Positions 1 through 8,082 of a stretch of DNA of 64,000 nucleotides are shown piece by piece. The stretch comes from Saprospiraceae bacterium (GTDB taxonomy: Bacteria > Bacteroidota > Bacteroidia > Chitinophagales > Saprospiraceae), in NCBI GenBank assembly GCA_016710235.1, contig JADJLG010000001.1:2965501-3029500 (forward strand), given 5' to 3'. How positions within the stretch are numbered: position 1 is the stretch's first letter; the number at the start of each line of letters is the position of its first letter. The notes under the pieces were generated by a model that saw only the letters and a program-made list of their open reading frames with translations, was not told the origin of the DNA and did no database searches. The translations under genes were made by a program, and so were the position numbers.

Positions 1-1001
1 GAAGTGGAAAGACAAGACTATTAAAAATCATCTCTAATCTCATTCCGCAAGAAGATGTAAAGCGATTCACTCGAGTAACCGACAATAGCTTTTACAATTA
101 TGGAGAATATGATTTAGTCAATAGATTCCTTTGCTTCGAAGATATAGATGGATTAAAAGAAGAAGCACTATTAGCTCTTAGAGAATTGATGAGCAATGAT
201 ATACTGATCAGCAGCACGAGCCAAAAGTTCGATGATGGTAATATCCGCAGCACAGAGAGAACAGTAAGAGGACCTATTGCCAGTATAGCCTGTACGACAA
301 AGGGAGATTATTATGAAGACAATATCAGCAGAAGCTTTGTTGTAGCTGTGGATGAAAGTACAGAGCAGACACAAAGAATTATCAACTATCAGAACCAAAA
401 GTATGCTGGCAACATCAACGAGCGAGAAGAAGAAAAAAACTGCATTTTTATACAGAATTGCATGAGACTTATAAAGCCTTTTAACATCATCAATCCTTAT
501 GCTAACAAAATACAATTACCACTGGATGCACACAAGATCAGAAGGCTTAATGAAATGTATCAAAGCATTGTAAAACAAATTACGATCCTCAATCAGTTCC
601 AAAGAAAACAAGACAATCAGGGAAGATTGATCACACAAAAAGAAGATCTACGTCGAGCCTGTGATATCTTATTTGAAAGCATCATATTAAAAGTGGATGA
701 ACTCGATGGAAGTCTGCGCCAGTTCTTCGAACGACTTAAAGAATATGCAAAGACAAAAGCAGAGAAAGAAAAAGTAAAACAAAGCGAAATCGATTTTAAT
801 CGATTCGAAATCAGAACAGCCACCGGAATCAGTAAGACGCAACAACATCGATACATACAACAGCTTATCAATCTGGAATACTTACGACAGCTTGGATATG
901 CAAATCGAGGCTTCAATTATAGAATAGCTTATTGGGATAATATGCAATTGATCAGAACAAAGATCAAGGACAATCTAAGCGAACAGCTTAAGAGTTTATA
1001 A
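1..1001 (+). CDS. P-loop ATPase, primase/helicase-like, mobile-element type (5' end outside window)
   Basis: The frame is open from the first bases of the window, so the gene begins upstream. The first residues visible are SGKT, the end of a Walker A loop; about 50 residues later FEDIDG fits a Walker B strand. A TT(K) sensor-like stretch and an arginine-rich segment follow. The last 60 residues (RTATGISKTQQHRYIQQL and on) look like a winged helix-turn-helix. This order resembles ATPase/helicase domains of primase-type proteins carried by Bacteroidota mobile elements; that family link is from general resemblance only. It lies upstream of two tyrosine recombinases on the same strand, which supports a mobile-element role in replication or transfer. 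An internal ATG at 186 is not the real start, because conserved motifs lie before it. Exact family uncertain. Confidence 0.6.
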   Translation, partial: SGKTRLLKIISNLIPQEDVKRFTRVTDNSFYNYGEYDLVNRFLCFEDIDGLKEEALLALRELMSNDILISSTSQKFDDGNIRSTERTVRGPIASIACTTKGDYYEDNISRSFVVAVDESTEQTQRIINYQNQKYAGNINEREEEKNCIFIQNCMRLIKPFNIINPYANKIQLPLDAHKIRRLNEMYQSIVKQITILNQFQRKQDNQGRLITQKEDLRRACDILFESIILKVDELDGSLRQFFERLKEYAKTKAEKEKVKQSEIDFNRFEIRTATGISKTQQHRYIQQLINLEYLRQLGYANRGFNYRIAYWDNMQLIRTKIKDNLSEQLKSL

Positions 1002-1039
1002 CCGAAAACAAGCAAAATATACAAAATATATACACCCTT

Positions 1040-1126
1040 GGAACACCAGGGAACGCCAGAATTTGAAATAAATAATTAGCGGTCAATGGGTTAAGTGTAA
1101 AAAAGTGTCTGGCGTTCCGCGTTCCA
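1040..1126. repeat. Inverted repeat flanking the recombinase leader
   Basis: The 11 bases at 1050-1060 (ggaacgccaga) are exactly repeated in reverse complement at 1108-1118 (tctggcgttcc). On the left a near-copy, ggaacaccag, sits directly before it at 1040-1049, and on the right a further gcgttcc follows at 1120-1126. The two arms bracket an AT-rich 47-base spacer between the ATPase gene and the first recombinase. It could be an operator, a recombinase core site or a replication site; the sequence does not say which. Confidence 0.55.
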
Positions 1127-1176
1127 AAAAAGTGCAAGACCCCCCTTTTGGAAAAATCGATTCAAAGTTTTACAAA

Positions 1177-2133
1177 ATGAATATAAATCTGGACAAAAAC
1201 TATGAACATCAACTCGAAAAATACCGTGATCATCTGTTGACCCTTGGCCATAATCCACTCAGTGTAGGAATTAAAGAAAACTATCTGAAGGAATTTTTTG
1301 AGCAAATGCATTTAAGAGGAATTAGGAAAATAGAAAACATTACCGCAGAACATATCAAAGAATATCAAGATTACATCCAATCAAGACCCAATAAAAGAAC
1401 TAAGCAGAAGTTAAACATCAAGACGATCAATAATCATTTTAGAAGTATTGAATTATTCTTTATGATGCTACTAGATCGAGGAGAAATCCAGATCAATCCA
1501 CTGTCAGAAATCCAGATCCACTTCCCTGAAGAAAACACCGAAAGAACGATCCTAAGCAAATCACAAATCAAATCATTATACGATCACACAAAATCAGAAA
1601 TTGAAAAAGTAATCCTTGGTCTAGGCTATGGTTGTGGCATGCGAGTCACTGAAATAGTGCAATGTAATATTGAAGATCTTCAATTAAAGCAAGGTATCAT
1701 CATTATCCCTCGAGGCAATAACAACAAGCGTAGAGTGATCCCTATCACACAACAAGTTATTAAAGATTTGGAATGTTATTTGAATGAGGTGAGAATGTAT
1801 CTAGGCTCAAAAGATGTACAAGCCTTATTGATTAACTCCAAGGGTCGAAGATTGCAAAAATATACGATGAATAAAATCTTAAAACAGATCATCAGAAGAA
1901 CCAAAGACAAGACCATTAATCCAGATGAAATCACCATGCATACCTTACGACATTCTATCGCCACACATCTACTCGAACAAGGAATGCCATTACAACAGGT
2001 CAGACAGTTCCTAGGACATGATCAACTCGAGACCACTGAGATCTACACCCACATCAATCAAGAACAATTAAGAAAACTAATCACCAAAGACAATGAAACC
2101 GGCAATGAAGAACAGGATGGATTATCTCAATGA
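1177..2133 (+). CDS. Tyrosine recombinase/integrase (phage integrase family)
   Basis: This is a site-specific recombinase with an N-terminal SAM-like core-binding domain and a C-terminal catalytic domain. The catalytic set is complete: Arg in CGMRVTE, Lys in NNNKRR, His-x-x-Arg in HTLRHS, His in LGHDQ and the nucleophile Tyr in TEIYTH. The protein is about 318 residues from the ATG at 1177; a GTG at 1105 would add 24 residues but lies inside the inverted repeat and gives a non-conserved leader, so 1177 is preferred. It overlaps the next recombinase by 41 bases, suggesting translational coupling. It is likely to move or resolve the element that includes the upstream ATPase. It could also be a XerD-like resolvase of the accessory region. 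Confidence 0.88.
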   Translation: MNINLDKNYEHQLEKYRDHLLTLGHNPLSVGIKENYLKEFFEQMHLRGIRKIENITAEHIKEYQDYIQSRPNKRTKQKLNIKTINNHFRSIELFFMMLLDRGEIQINPLSEIQIHFPEENTERTILSKSQIKSLYDHTKSEIEKVILGLGYGCGMRVTEIVQCNIEDLQLKQGIIIIPRGNNNKRRVIPITQQVIKDLECYLNEVRMYLGSKDVQALLINSKGRRLQKYTMNKILKQIIRRTKDKTINPDEITMHTLRHSIATHLLEQGMPLQQVRQFLGHDQLETTEIYTHINQEQLRKLITKDNETGNEEQDGLSQ

Positions 2134-2938
2134 ACACTATTCTCCCAAAGCAACCAGAGGATATCACAACATGATCAGAAAGTATGAGACATTCATGCAA
2201 GAAAAAGCGATAACAGCTCTCTACGCTGACGTAATGCAATATATGGCCCATCTTAGAAGTACGGGACTACATCCCAAGAGTTTGATGAATCATTTGTTTG
2301 CAATCAAGATTTATTACAGATACTTAATAGACTTAGGAATCAGAGAAAATCACCCTTGCGAAAGACTTTACCTAAAAGATCAAATCAATAAAAGTATAGC
2401 TATAGAGAATCTTTATACTCCGCAGCAATTAGAAGAATTACTACAAAATCACAAATCAAAAAATCAACTTAGAGACGAAATCATCATAGGATTATTGATC
2501 TACCAAGCTCTTGCAGTACAAGAAATCGTAAGCATAAAAGTAAAAGACATTAAACTAGAAGAAGCCACTATTTATATAGGCGGTAGCGCAAAGATGAACA
2601 GCAGAACACTGACCCTAAAAGCGAAGCAAATATTATTGATCCATGATTATTTAAAGTTGAATAAAGAGAACAGCTATCTTTTTGAAGATCAGAATAAGAA
2701 CACCCTATGGCCAGGTATCATTAATCGAATAGTAAATGAAGGAAAGAGTAAATCAGAAAAATTACTTCCTCTAAAAATCCGTCAAAGTGTAATCATGCAT
2801 TTACTCAAACAGAACAATGATATAAGAATCGTACAAGTATTTGCAGGGCATAAGCGAAGTGGAAGCACTGAGCAGTACAAACAATCCGGATTAGAAGAAT
2901 TAAAAGCAAGTATTGAGAAATTACACCCTCTCCAATAA
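2093..2938 (+). CDS. Second tyrosine recombinase-like protein with degenerate active site
   Basis: The 281-residue product has the fold and length of a tyrosine recombinase and follows the first one with a 41-base overlap. The C-terminal landmarks are recognisable: Arg240 in LKIRQS, His263 in AGHKRSG and Tyr272 in TEQYKQ. The first catalytic Arg (normally in G-L-R-x-x-E) is replaced by Ala in QALAVQEI, and the His of the HxxR motif is Leu. It may therefore be inactive in strand cleavage and serve as a partner or DNA-bending subunit of the first recombinase, as inferred from the pairing. ATGs at 2093, 2105 and 2117 are all possible starts. The frame is long and intact, which argues for selection rather than decay. 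Confidence 0.75.
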   Translation: MKPAMKNRMDYLNEHYSPKATRGYHNMIRKYETFMQEKAITALYADVMQYMAHLRSTGLHPKSLMNHLFAIKIYYRYLIDLGIRENHPCERLYLKDQINKSIAIENLYTPQQLEELLQNHKSKNQLRDEIIIGLLIYQALAVQEIVSIKVKDIKLEEATIYIGGSAKMNSRTLTLKAKQILLIHDYLKLNKENSYLFEDQNKNTLWPGIINRIVNEGKSKSEKLLPLKIRQSVIMHLLKQNNDIRIVQVFAGHKRSGSTEQYKQSGLEELKASIEKLHPLQ

Positions 2939-3033
2939 AATGATCAGTACTAAAAAGATGCTTACGTAAATAAAGCTGTATCGCTCCGGCTCCTGACTTG
3001 TTTGAGATAGATGTTCGCTCTACTCACATCTAA

Positions 3034-3175
3034 GCAGGGAAAGCGGCGTGGCGACGGGACAGTCTGGCATATATCGCGCCATACTCGCCTGAGGTCGAGT
3101 ACCAGGACTGACAAGGCAGACCTTTGTCACGATATATGCAATCAGACTGAGCGTCGCCACACCGCTGCTTTCCTG
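3034..3175. repeat. Long imperfect inverted repeat (about 43-base arms)
   Basis: The left arm 3035-3076 (caggga...atatcg) pairs with the right arm 3130-3175 (cgatat...ttcctg) with few mismatches and small bulges, leaving about 53 bases in the loop. Matching blocks include gtggcgac/gtcgccac, cagtctg/cagactg and catatatcg/cgatatatg. Bulged, extended pairing like this is typical either of a structured RNA or of a single-stranded DNA recombination site; the sequence alone does not decide. Confidence 0.7.
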
Positions 3176-3330
3176 TCTGTGTATGATTGTAAGATAAACT
3201 TACACACATACACACCCACCGCAGCCTGTATCGTTTCAGGCGGCATGCGGGAGTCGGTCTCGATCCCAATACTGCAATTCTTTTTTATTCGCAAAACTCT
3301 TTTTATTCCATTGCTGTATCGGGATCGCAC

Positions 3331-3394
3331 GGAAGCCGCCATTAAGATCTTCTCTTACTCTACGCTCCAGTTCAGATCTTAATGGCTCAAGCTT
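3331..3394. repeat. Inverted repeat, 13-base perfect core
   Basis: gccattaagatct at 3338-3350 is mirrored by agatcttaatggc at 3374-3386. Outer bases ggaagc (3331-3336) and gcttcc (3389-3394) extend the stem with a small asymmetric bulge. The loop is about 23 bases. Confidence 0.7.
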
Positions 3395-3484
3395 CCTGTT
3401 CGCCCTCCTCCACCGCCAGACCGGCCGCCGCCGGTAGAAGAAAACTTGGGGATCTTATTAAATTTCCGTTCCGGTTCACTCACT

Positions 3485-3505
3485 TGAAGGTCTCCCAGAC
3501 CTTCA
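3485..3505. repeat. Short perfect hairpin
   Basis: tgaaggtct, a three-base ccc loop, and agaccttca form a 9 bp perfect hairpin. No T-run follows directly, so it is not a classical terminator. Confidence 0.6.
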
Positions 3506-3550
3506 CCCTATCGGGATCGTTCGTTCATCCCCAAACCCCTGGAAGCTCTT

Positions 3551-3618
3551 TATTTTATTCAATGCCGAAGTTGATCATATCATTTTTAGAAAAACACGTG
3601 GCAGCATTGAATAAAATA
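3551..3618. repeat. 15-base perfect inverted repeat
   Basis: tattttattcaatgc at 3551-3565 is exactly mirrored by gcattgaataaaata at 3604-3618, with a 38-base loop. Confidence 0.7.
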
Positions 3619-3639
3619 CGAGCATTGTGCATTCATATC

Positions 3640-3680
3640 TTTTTTTTCAAATGAAAATATCCTTTCATATGAAAAAAAAA
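3640..3680. terminator. T/A-tract hairpin just before the RHS gene, possible bidirectional terminator
   Basis: A run of eight T, then caaatgaaa, a six-base atatcc loop, tttcatatg and nine A form a 17 bp stem with one mismatch. The T-run on one side and A-run on the other would serve as a terminator hairpin on either strand, though the stem is AT-rich. It separates the palindrome-rich region from the RHS gene at 3704. Confidence 0.45.
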
Positions 3681-3703
3681 GCCAGCTATCTTTAGGGTAG
3701 GAA

Positions 3704-4588
3704 ATGGGATGTCTAAGGCTTGATCCGAACTATCAAAAACATACACTCAAAGTGGTGTATAGGATTCCTATTCTAAGCCAAAAAGTGGTACAGAGGTTCT
3801 TAAGTGTCGATCCGCTGACACGCTCATATCCTCATCTTTCACCGTTCGCATTTGCAGAAAATAATCCAATTGCCAATGTCGATATAGATGGACTTGAAGG
3901 AAGTAGTGCCGTTCAAAAAGTTTATACTCAGAATTACGGACCTATTATAGTACAACCTGCAGTTGATAATTTAAGAGTTACTTCTCATCCTGGTTATCAG
4001 CCGCAAATTGTAAAGCAATATGTAAGACCTGTAACCGCAGTATTTGAGGTACCTTCTCAAGAAAAATTGAATAATGCGATTGCAAAGAATAGTGCAGAAT
4101 TCCTCAAAATTGCTCTTGCCGACCCTCAAAAATTAATGGCAGGTGATAAACTTGAAATTTTAGGAGTAGTCCCATTCGCAAAATTTTTCAAAGGCTTAAA
4201 ACTAATAAGTAAGGCTTTCAAATATTCTGATGAAGTTGCCGAGCTTGTTCAAGAAACAGGTAAGATAACTGAAACTTCTAAAGAGACAATTACCCTTTTA
4301 AAAGAAGGTAAGAGAACTTTTGGAAATGCAAGAAAAGTAGTGGATGATGTTTTAGGTGATCTTGGAGATGATGCAACAGATTATATATCAAATTTTGAAA
4401 AAGGGCCATTTAATGGGAAAGTTGTAGGAAAGCAATCTGCAGATGGCAAGCGATACTGGCGAATTGATTGGGATCCTGAAAAAGGTGCACATATTAATTG
4501 GGTCAATGGAAAGACGAAAGGAGCTATCCTAATTGATGTTGATTTAGAACAGGCTAAAAGAATTGTAGAAAATCAAATTATTAATTAA
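3704..4588 (+). CDS. Minimal RHS C-terminal protein with polymorphic-toxin tail
   Basis: Only the end of the RHS core is present: residues about 32-67 read RFLSVDPLTRSYPHLSPFAF and then a DIDGLEG motif, the conserved RHS-associated core terminus. It begins MGCLRL, similar to the short MGCLKL-type RHS proteins common in Bacteroidota. After the core come about 150 variable residues and then a compact tail of roughly 85 residues with WRIDWDPEKGAHINW, which is probably the toxic domain; I do not recognise its activity, although a nuclease would be a usual guess for such tails. The next gene, 9 bases on, is the candidate immunity protein. There is no signal peptide and no upstream RHS repeats, so alone it may be a silent tip that is used after recombination with a full-length RHS gene elsewhere. 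Confidence 0.72.
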   Translation: MGCLRLDPNYQKHTLKVVYRIPILSQKVVQRFLSVDPLTRSYPHLSPFAFAENNPIANVDIDGLEGSSAVQKVYTQNYGPIIVQPAVDNLRVTSHPGYQPQIVKQYVRPVTAVFEVPSQEKLNNAIAKNSAEFLKIALADPQKLMAGDKLEILGVVPFAKFFKGLKLISKAFKYSDEVAELVQETGKITETSKETITLLKEGKRTFGNARKVVDDVLGDLGDDATDYISNFEKGPFNGKVVGKQSADGKRYWRIDWDPEKGAHINWVNGKTKGAILIDVDLEQAKRIVENQIIN

Positions 4589-4597
4589 AGAATATTG

Positions 4598-5083
4598 ATG
4601 CAATTTAAAAACTGGAAATTATTAGAAATTCAGGATAATATTATTCACATTGAATATGATGCATATCAATTTAAAAAGGCGCTATTCAAGAAATTGAATA
4701 TCTTGGAAAATAATCAATTTAATTATCTAGACCGAAGAGAAACCGAGATAAGCTGGAGATCAATGGATCAATATTTTAACTTTAATTTTGATAATTCAAT
4801 TCTGGATGACAAGCTAGAATTAATGTTTAAAAAATCTGAACTAAAAACCACTAATGAAGTTCTTGTGTTTTATAATCATGAAAATATTGCAATTGAAATT
4901 AACACTAATTTGCTAATTTCTGAATGGGAAGACTTTTTTCAAAGTACTAAGTTTAATACAATTATTATAAATAGAAAACATCATTTAATAATGGAAGTAA
5001 GTCGAGATTATATTCTTCATAGCAACTTCAAGATATGGAATGATGATATTTATTGCACAGCAACTTCCACGAATAAAATATAG
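4598..5083 (+). CDS. Candidate immunity protein for the preceding RHS tail
   Basis: The 161-residue acidic, cytosolic-looking protein has no membrane segment and no family I recognise. The case for immunity is context: it directly follows an RHS tip on the same strand with nine bases between stop and ATG (a TTG three bases earlier is also possible), it is AT-rich like other polymorphic toxin/immunity pairs, and its 3' end is repeated downstream as if cassettes had been exchanged there. Function is inferred. Confidence 0.55.
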   Translation: MQFKNWKLLEIQDNIIHIEYDAYQFKKALFKKLNILENNQFNYLDRRETEISWRSMDQYFNFNFDNSILDDKLELMFKKSELKTTNEVLVFYNHENIAIEINTNLLISEWEDFFQSTKFNTIIINRKHHLIMEVSRDYILHSNFKIWNDDIYCTATSTNKI

Positions 5084-5245
5084 AAAATGGTTTCTTATCA
5101 GAAACTGATAGAAATGTCAGTATCATTTGAAATAACATATTAATCTGCAATGCAGAAATAAGTCATGGTTTTCAATGATATCATAAGGGTAATCTATATA
5201 GACGCAAAGCAACATCTACGAATAAAATATAGAAAATGGTTTCTT
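5059..5245. repeat. Direct repeat: duplicated 3' end of the immunity gene
   Basis: Positions 5059-5096 (last codons, stop and 12-14 bases of downstream DNA) recur at 5208-5245 with two mismatches in 38. The region between, about 110 bases, has no gene. This is the footprint expected if an older immunity gene with a related end lay here, or if recombination at this boundary duplicated it. Confidence 0.75.
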
Positions 5246-5256
5246 GTAAGAGACTA

Positions 5257-5640
5257 TTAGATCTTACGAGGGTTAATAAGCTTCAGACCTTTAATATTGG
5301 CAAAATCTTTTTCGTTGGCAGTGATAATGGTATAGCCGTAAGACAAGGCAGTAGCAGCAATAATGGCATCGGGGGTTTTTATCTTTTTGCCTTTGCGTAG
5401 TGCCACACAGTGGGTAATCACATCAGGTGAAATATCCAGCACCACACTATCAGCAATAAAGTCCTTTACACTTTCTGTGGTGGCTTCATCGGTATTCCAA
5501 CAAAGTAGTTCTATTTGAGTAAGAATAGAAATATTAGGAATGGCATCAATGGCACTATCCATCAAATCCATACCAGCAGCAGGAAAGGAAGCAGAAAAGT
5601 AATCAGAAACTACATTGGTATCAATTAGATATTGTTCCAT
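5257..5640 (-). CDS. vapC: VapC-type PIN-domain toxin (RNase)
   Basis: The 127-residue protein is a PIN-domain ribonuclease of a type II toxin-antitoxin pair. It opens with YLIDTNVVSDYF (Asp7), has Glu44 in QIELLCW, Asp91 in TPDAIIAATAL and Asn109/Asp112 in TANEKDF, the acidic metal-binding set of the family. The start overlaps the antitoxin gene by 16 bases, the usual arrangement of such pairs. VapC proteins cleave RNA, often initiator tRNA or rRNA; the target here is unknown. It lies on the strand opposite to the RHS cassettes. Confidence 0.88.
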   Translation of the reverse strand: MEQYLIDTNVVSDYFSASFPAAGMDLMDSAIDAIPNISILTQIELLCWNTDEATTESVKDFIADSVVLDISPDVITHCVALRKGKKIKTPDAIIAATALSYGYTIITANEKDFANIKGLKLINPRKI

Positions 5641-5840
5641 TCGCTACGCATTTGTTTAATGTGTTCATTAAGGTTTTGCCCTTGCTCTTTGGTTATAATG
5701 CCCTTATATTTATCAGAGAGCTTTGTTTTGACAGGGGTAATATTTTCTTTTAGGACTTTAATCAAATGTAGTTCTTCTAACTCATGTATCAGTCCTACAG
5801 CTTTTTGGTTGGTTACCTGTATGAGCATTGTATTTTCCAT
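5625..5840 (-). CDS. Antitoxin of the VapC pair
   Basis: The 71-residue protein lies directly upstream of and overlaps the PIN toxin. It starts MENTMLIQVTNQKAVGL and has a long helical, lysine/glutamate-rich middle ending in KQMRSEW, which fits a small antitoxin whose N-terminus contacts DNA and whose C-terminus wraps the toxin. No clear family was recognised; function comes from position and size. Confidence 0.72.
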   Translation of the reverse strand: MENTMLIQVTNQKAVGLIHELEELHLIKVLKENITPVKTKLSDKYKGIITKEQGQNLNEHIKQMRSEWNNI

Positions 5841-5848
5841 GTAAGCTA

Positions 5849-6214
5849 TTATTTAGTCTGAAGTAAAGTTTGAATTTTTGTTTTAGCAATATAAGCATCC
5901 ATCAAAGAGAGCACCGTTTTTTTATCTTCAGTTTCTAACTCTTGAACTTCTTTAAAGCGGCTAATTAACTCTTTTTCTAATCCCGCTTCTTTGACGACAT
6001 CATCAGCCGTTCCATTCATCAAAAAATCGACGGTGGTATCTAGGGCTTTGGCAAGTTTAGCCATTGCTTCGGCATTGGGTTTTGTCTCGCCTCTTTCATA
6101 TCGGCTTACTTGAGTAAAATGAACTTCTATCAGATCGGCAAGTTCGCCCTGCGAGATGCCTTTTCTCTTACGAAGGCCTTTCAATCTGTCTGCAAAATCT
6201 GTTTTATTAAGCAT
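5849..6214 (-). CDS. XRE-family helix-turn-helix regulator
   Basis: The first 65 residues form a Cro/CI-type DNA-binding domain (LKGLRKRKGISQGELADLI, then QVSRYERGETKPN). The C-terminal half, about 50 residues, is helical and charged, fit for dimerisation. The gene ends 8 bases before the antitoxin ATG, so regulator, antitoxin and toxin are probably one transcript that the regulator controls. A matching regulator, broken by a frameshift, is found at the same relative place in the second module (10102-10403). Confidence 0.85.
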   Translation of the reverse strand: MLNKTDFADRLKGLRKRKGISQGELADLIEVHFTQVSRYERGETKPNAEAMAKLAKALDTTVDFLMNGTADDVVKEAGLEKELISRFKEVQELETEDKKTVLSLMDAYIAKTKIQTLLQTK

Positions 6215-6233
6215 TATTGGATAAATTATATTG

Positions 6234-6276
6234 CAAAATTAGCTTAAAAATCAAGGACTGGCAAGTCTGTTTAGAC
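6234..6276 (-). promoter_or_regulatory. Promoter and operator-like repeat of the XRE/TA operon
   Basis: Reading the - strand, TTG (6264-6262) is followed after 20 bases by TAATTTTG (6241-6234), a good match to the Bacteroidota -33/-7 pattern, about 20 bases before the XRE start. Just upstream of the TTG, gtct-gttt-agac (6265-6276) is a small inverted repeat suited to a regulator dimer. Confidence 0.55.
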
Positions 6277-6340
6277 ATGTAAGCAAAATATTAGATAAAG
6301 ATGCTATGATATATTAGACAAGTGTGCTAATTTTGCTTGT

Positions 6341-6355
6341 GCACTTGGCAAGTGC
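6341..6355. promoter_or_regulatory. Perfect 7-1-7 palindrome, possible operator
   Basis: gcacttg-g-caagtgc lies between the XRE promoter and the start of the RHS repeat. Related pieces (acaagtgtgc at 6329, ggcaagtctg at 6260) occur close by. It may bind the XRE regulator; no direct evidence. Confidence 0.35.
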
Positions 6356-6377
6356 AAATTTTTTAAATTTTTTATCC

Positions 6378-8082
6378 AATGGAGATCCAAGACATCAAGA
6401 CTCAACTCAATTTTACTCAGGTATTAAACCATTAAGGATTGAAACCGTATCGGAATCAGAGACACTATTAATCCTAAATCCATACTCTACAAGTACGACC
6501 TCATCAGCGGCAATGTACTCCAAGTAGCCCTTCAACCCGGCAAAAAAGATCAGCTCTATCAGGCTTTTGAATATGATGCAGACAATAGACTCAGGAGGAC
6601 CTACAGCTCCTGGGACAGTATCATCTGGGAAGAAGAAGCCAGGTACTTCTACTACAGACATGGCCCATTAGCCAGGATGGAACTCGGACCGGACAAGAGT
6701 CAGGGCCTTGACTATCAATACACACTCCAAGGATGGATCAAAGGTGTCAATGGCATAGGCTTCCAAAACAAATCCTTCGAGCCCGGAAAGGACAGCGACC
6801 CCTCCAATACCAATATCAATAAACTCGTCGCCAGAGATGCAGCTTTTTACAACATCGGATATAACTCCTCTGACTATAAACCCATCAAGTCATCTCTCCT
6901 CTTTGGTCTCGCCAAACCCGATCTCACCTGGCCCAAATTCACAAGCATACTCAGCTCCAACAACAACGACAAAGGATTGTACAATGGCAACATCAGTTAC
7001 CTGCTCAAGCAGTATCCCGGAGCAGTAGGATTCACTGACTCTATCTATGCCCAGACTTTTCGATATGACCAACTTCATAGGATAAATACGGATAGTACCT
7101 ACCTTTTTTCCAATACCTCCGGATTCTGGGCAAATTCTCCTAAGCACAGCAGCAACTATGCTTACGATGCCAATGGAAATCTCACCAGGCTCTCCAGATT
7201 TGCCACAAGCACTACATCAGCCATGGATAGCCTCAACTACTATTACAGCTCAAGCCTCAGGCCCAACCTGCTGAGCTCTGTCACAGACAATGTGTCGCCT
7301 ACAAGCTATGATGATGATATCGACAATCAGCTGCCGGGCAACTACAGCTACGACAGCATCGGCAATCTGGTATCTGACCTGCAAAGCAAGGCAAGTATCA
7401 GTTGGGATCCTTATCAAAAAATTAGAAAAGTCATTAGAAACATCACAGTACTGGGAACCGGAGGCAGCTATACCTACGACCAGACAGAAAGGTTTGATTA
7501 TGATCCTCAAGGTCAGAGAACGTCTAAGAAAATGACGAAATCGTACAATCTTGACTCCACGGCACATTATTATCTCAGGGATGCGCAAGGCAATGCGATC
7601 GCTATTTACAAAAAGACCTACGTCAATATCGGATTATCTTCTACATACATTCAGGCAGAATGCAATATCTTTGGTTCATCGAGAGTTGGCGTTTACTACC
7701 CTCCTGACCGCAGCATGATATCAGACTCACCGGGACGTATAGCTACCAGATACCGCAACTACCGCAGGTACGAGGTCTCCAATCATCTGGGCAATGTCAT
7801 GTCCGTCGTCACTGACCGCCTCAAAGGAAATCCCGCTGCACTGCCTCAGCGCGTCTCCGCTTACGAACCCGACATTGTTGCAGCTCAGGATTACTACCCT
7901 TTCGGTCAGGTCATGCGAGGTAGAAATTTTCCAACACTGCTCGGCAAATCCAACTTCCCTACCAAGTACCGATACGGATTCAATGACAAAGAGGCCGATA
8001 CCGACGGCGAGATCCAAAATCTTACCACATACGACTACGGCTTCCGCATTTACAATCCGGGTATTGCGAGGTTTTTGAGTGT
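6378..8082 (+). repeat. 1.7 kb direct repeat, copy 1 (RHS core)
   Basis: This segment recurs at 10502-12206 at a constant offset of 4124 bases, so there are no net indels. About two dozen substitutions are visible, giving roughly 98-99% identity. It begins at aatggagatcc and ends just after the conserved FLSV codons. Both copies are equally 5'-truncated. Confidence 0.93.

Larger units (their letters stand above)
2939..3703. other. Non-coding, palindrome-rich region after the recombinases
   Basis: About 760 bases without a convincing gene. The middle (about 3030-3540) is visibly more GC-rich than the flanking AT-rich genes. Open frames there have no recognisable protein features and run in several frames at once, as expected of GC-rich non-coding DNA. 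The stretch contains at least five separate inverted repeats, listed individually, plus short direct repeats such as ctgtatcg (three copies) and atcgggatcg (near 3317 and 3510). It could hold a structured RNA, folded recombination substrates, or the end of the mobile element. Confidence 0.6.

Noticed and set aside
3011..3654. Open frames of 66 to 123 codons on both strands in the GC-rich stretch
   Set aside because: They overlap one another in several frames, lack recognisable features and lie across the inverted repeats, which explain the base pattern better.
6677..6679. ATG as the start of the second RHS gene
   Set aside because: The RHS frame is coding for nearly 80 codons upstream of it, and the same base is CTG in copy 2, so this ATG is accidental.
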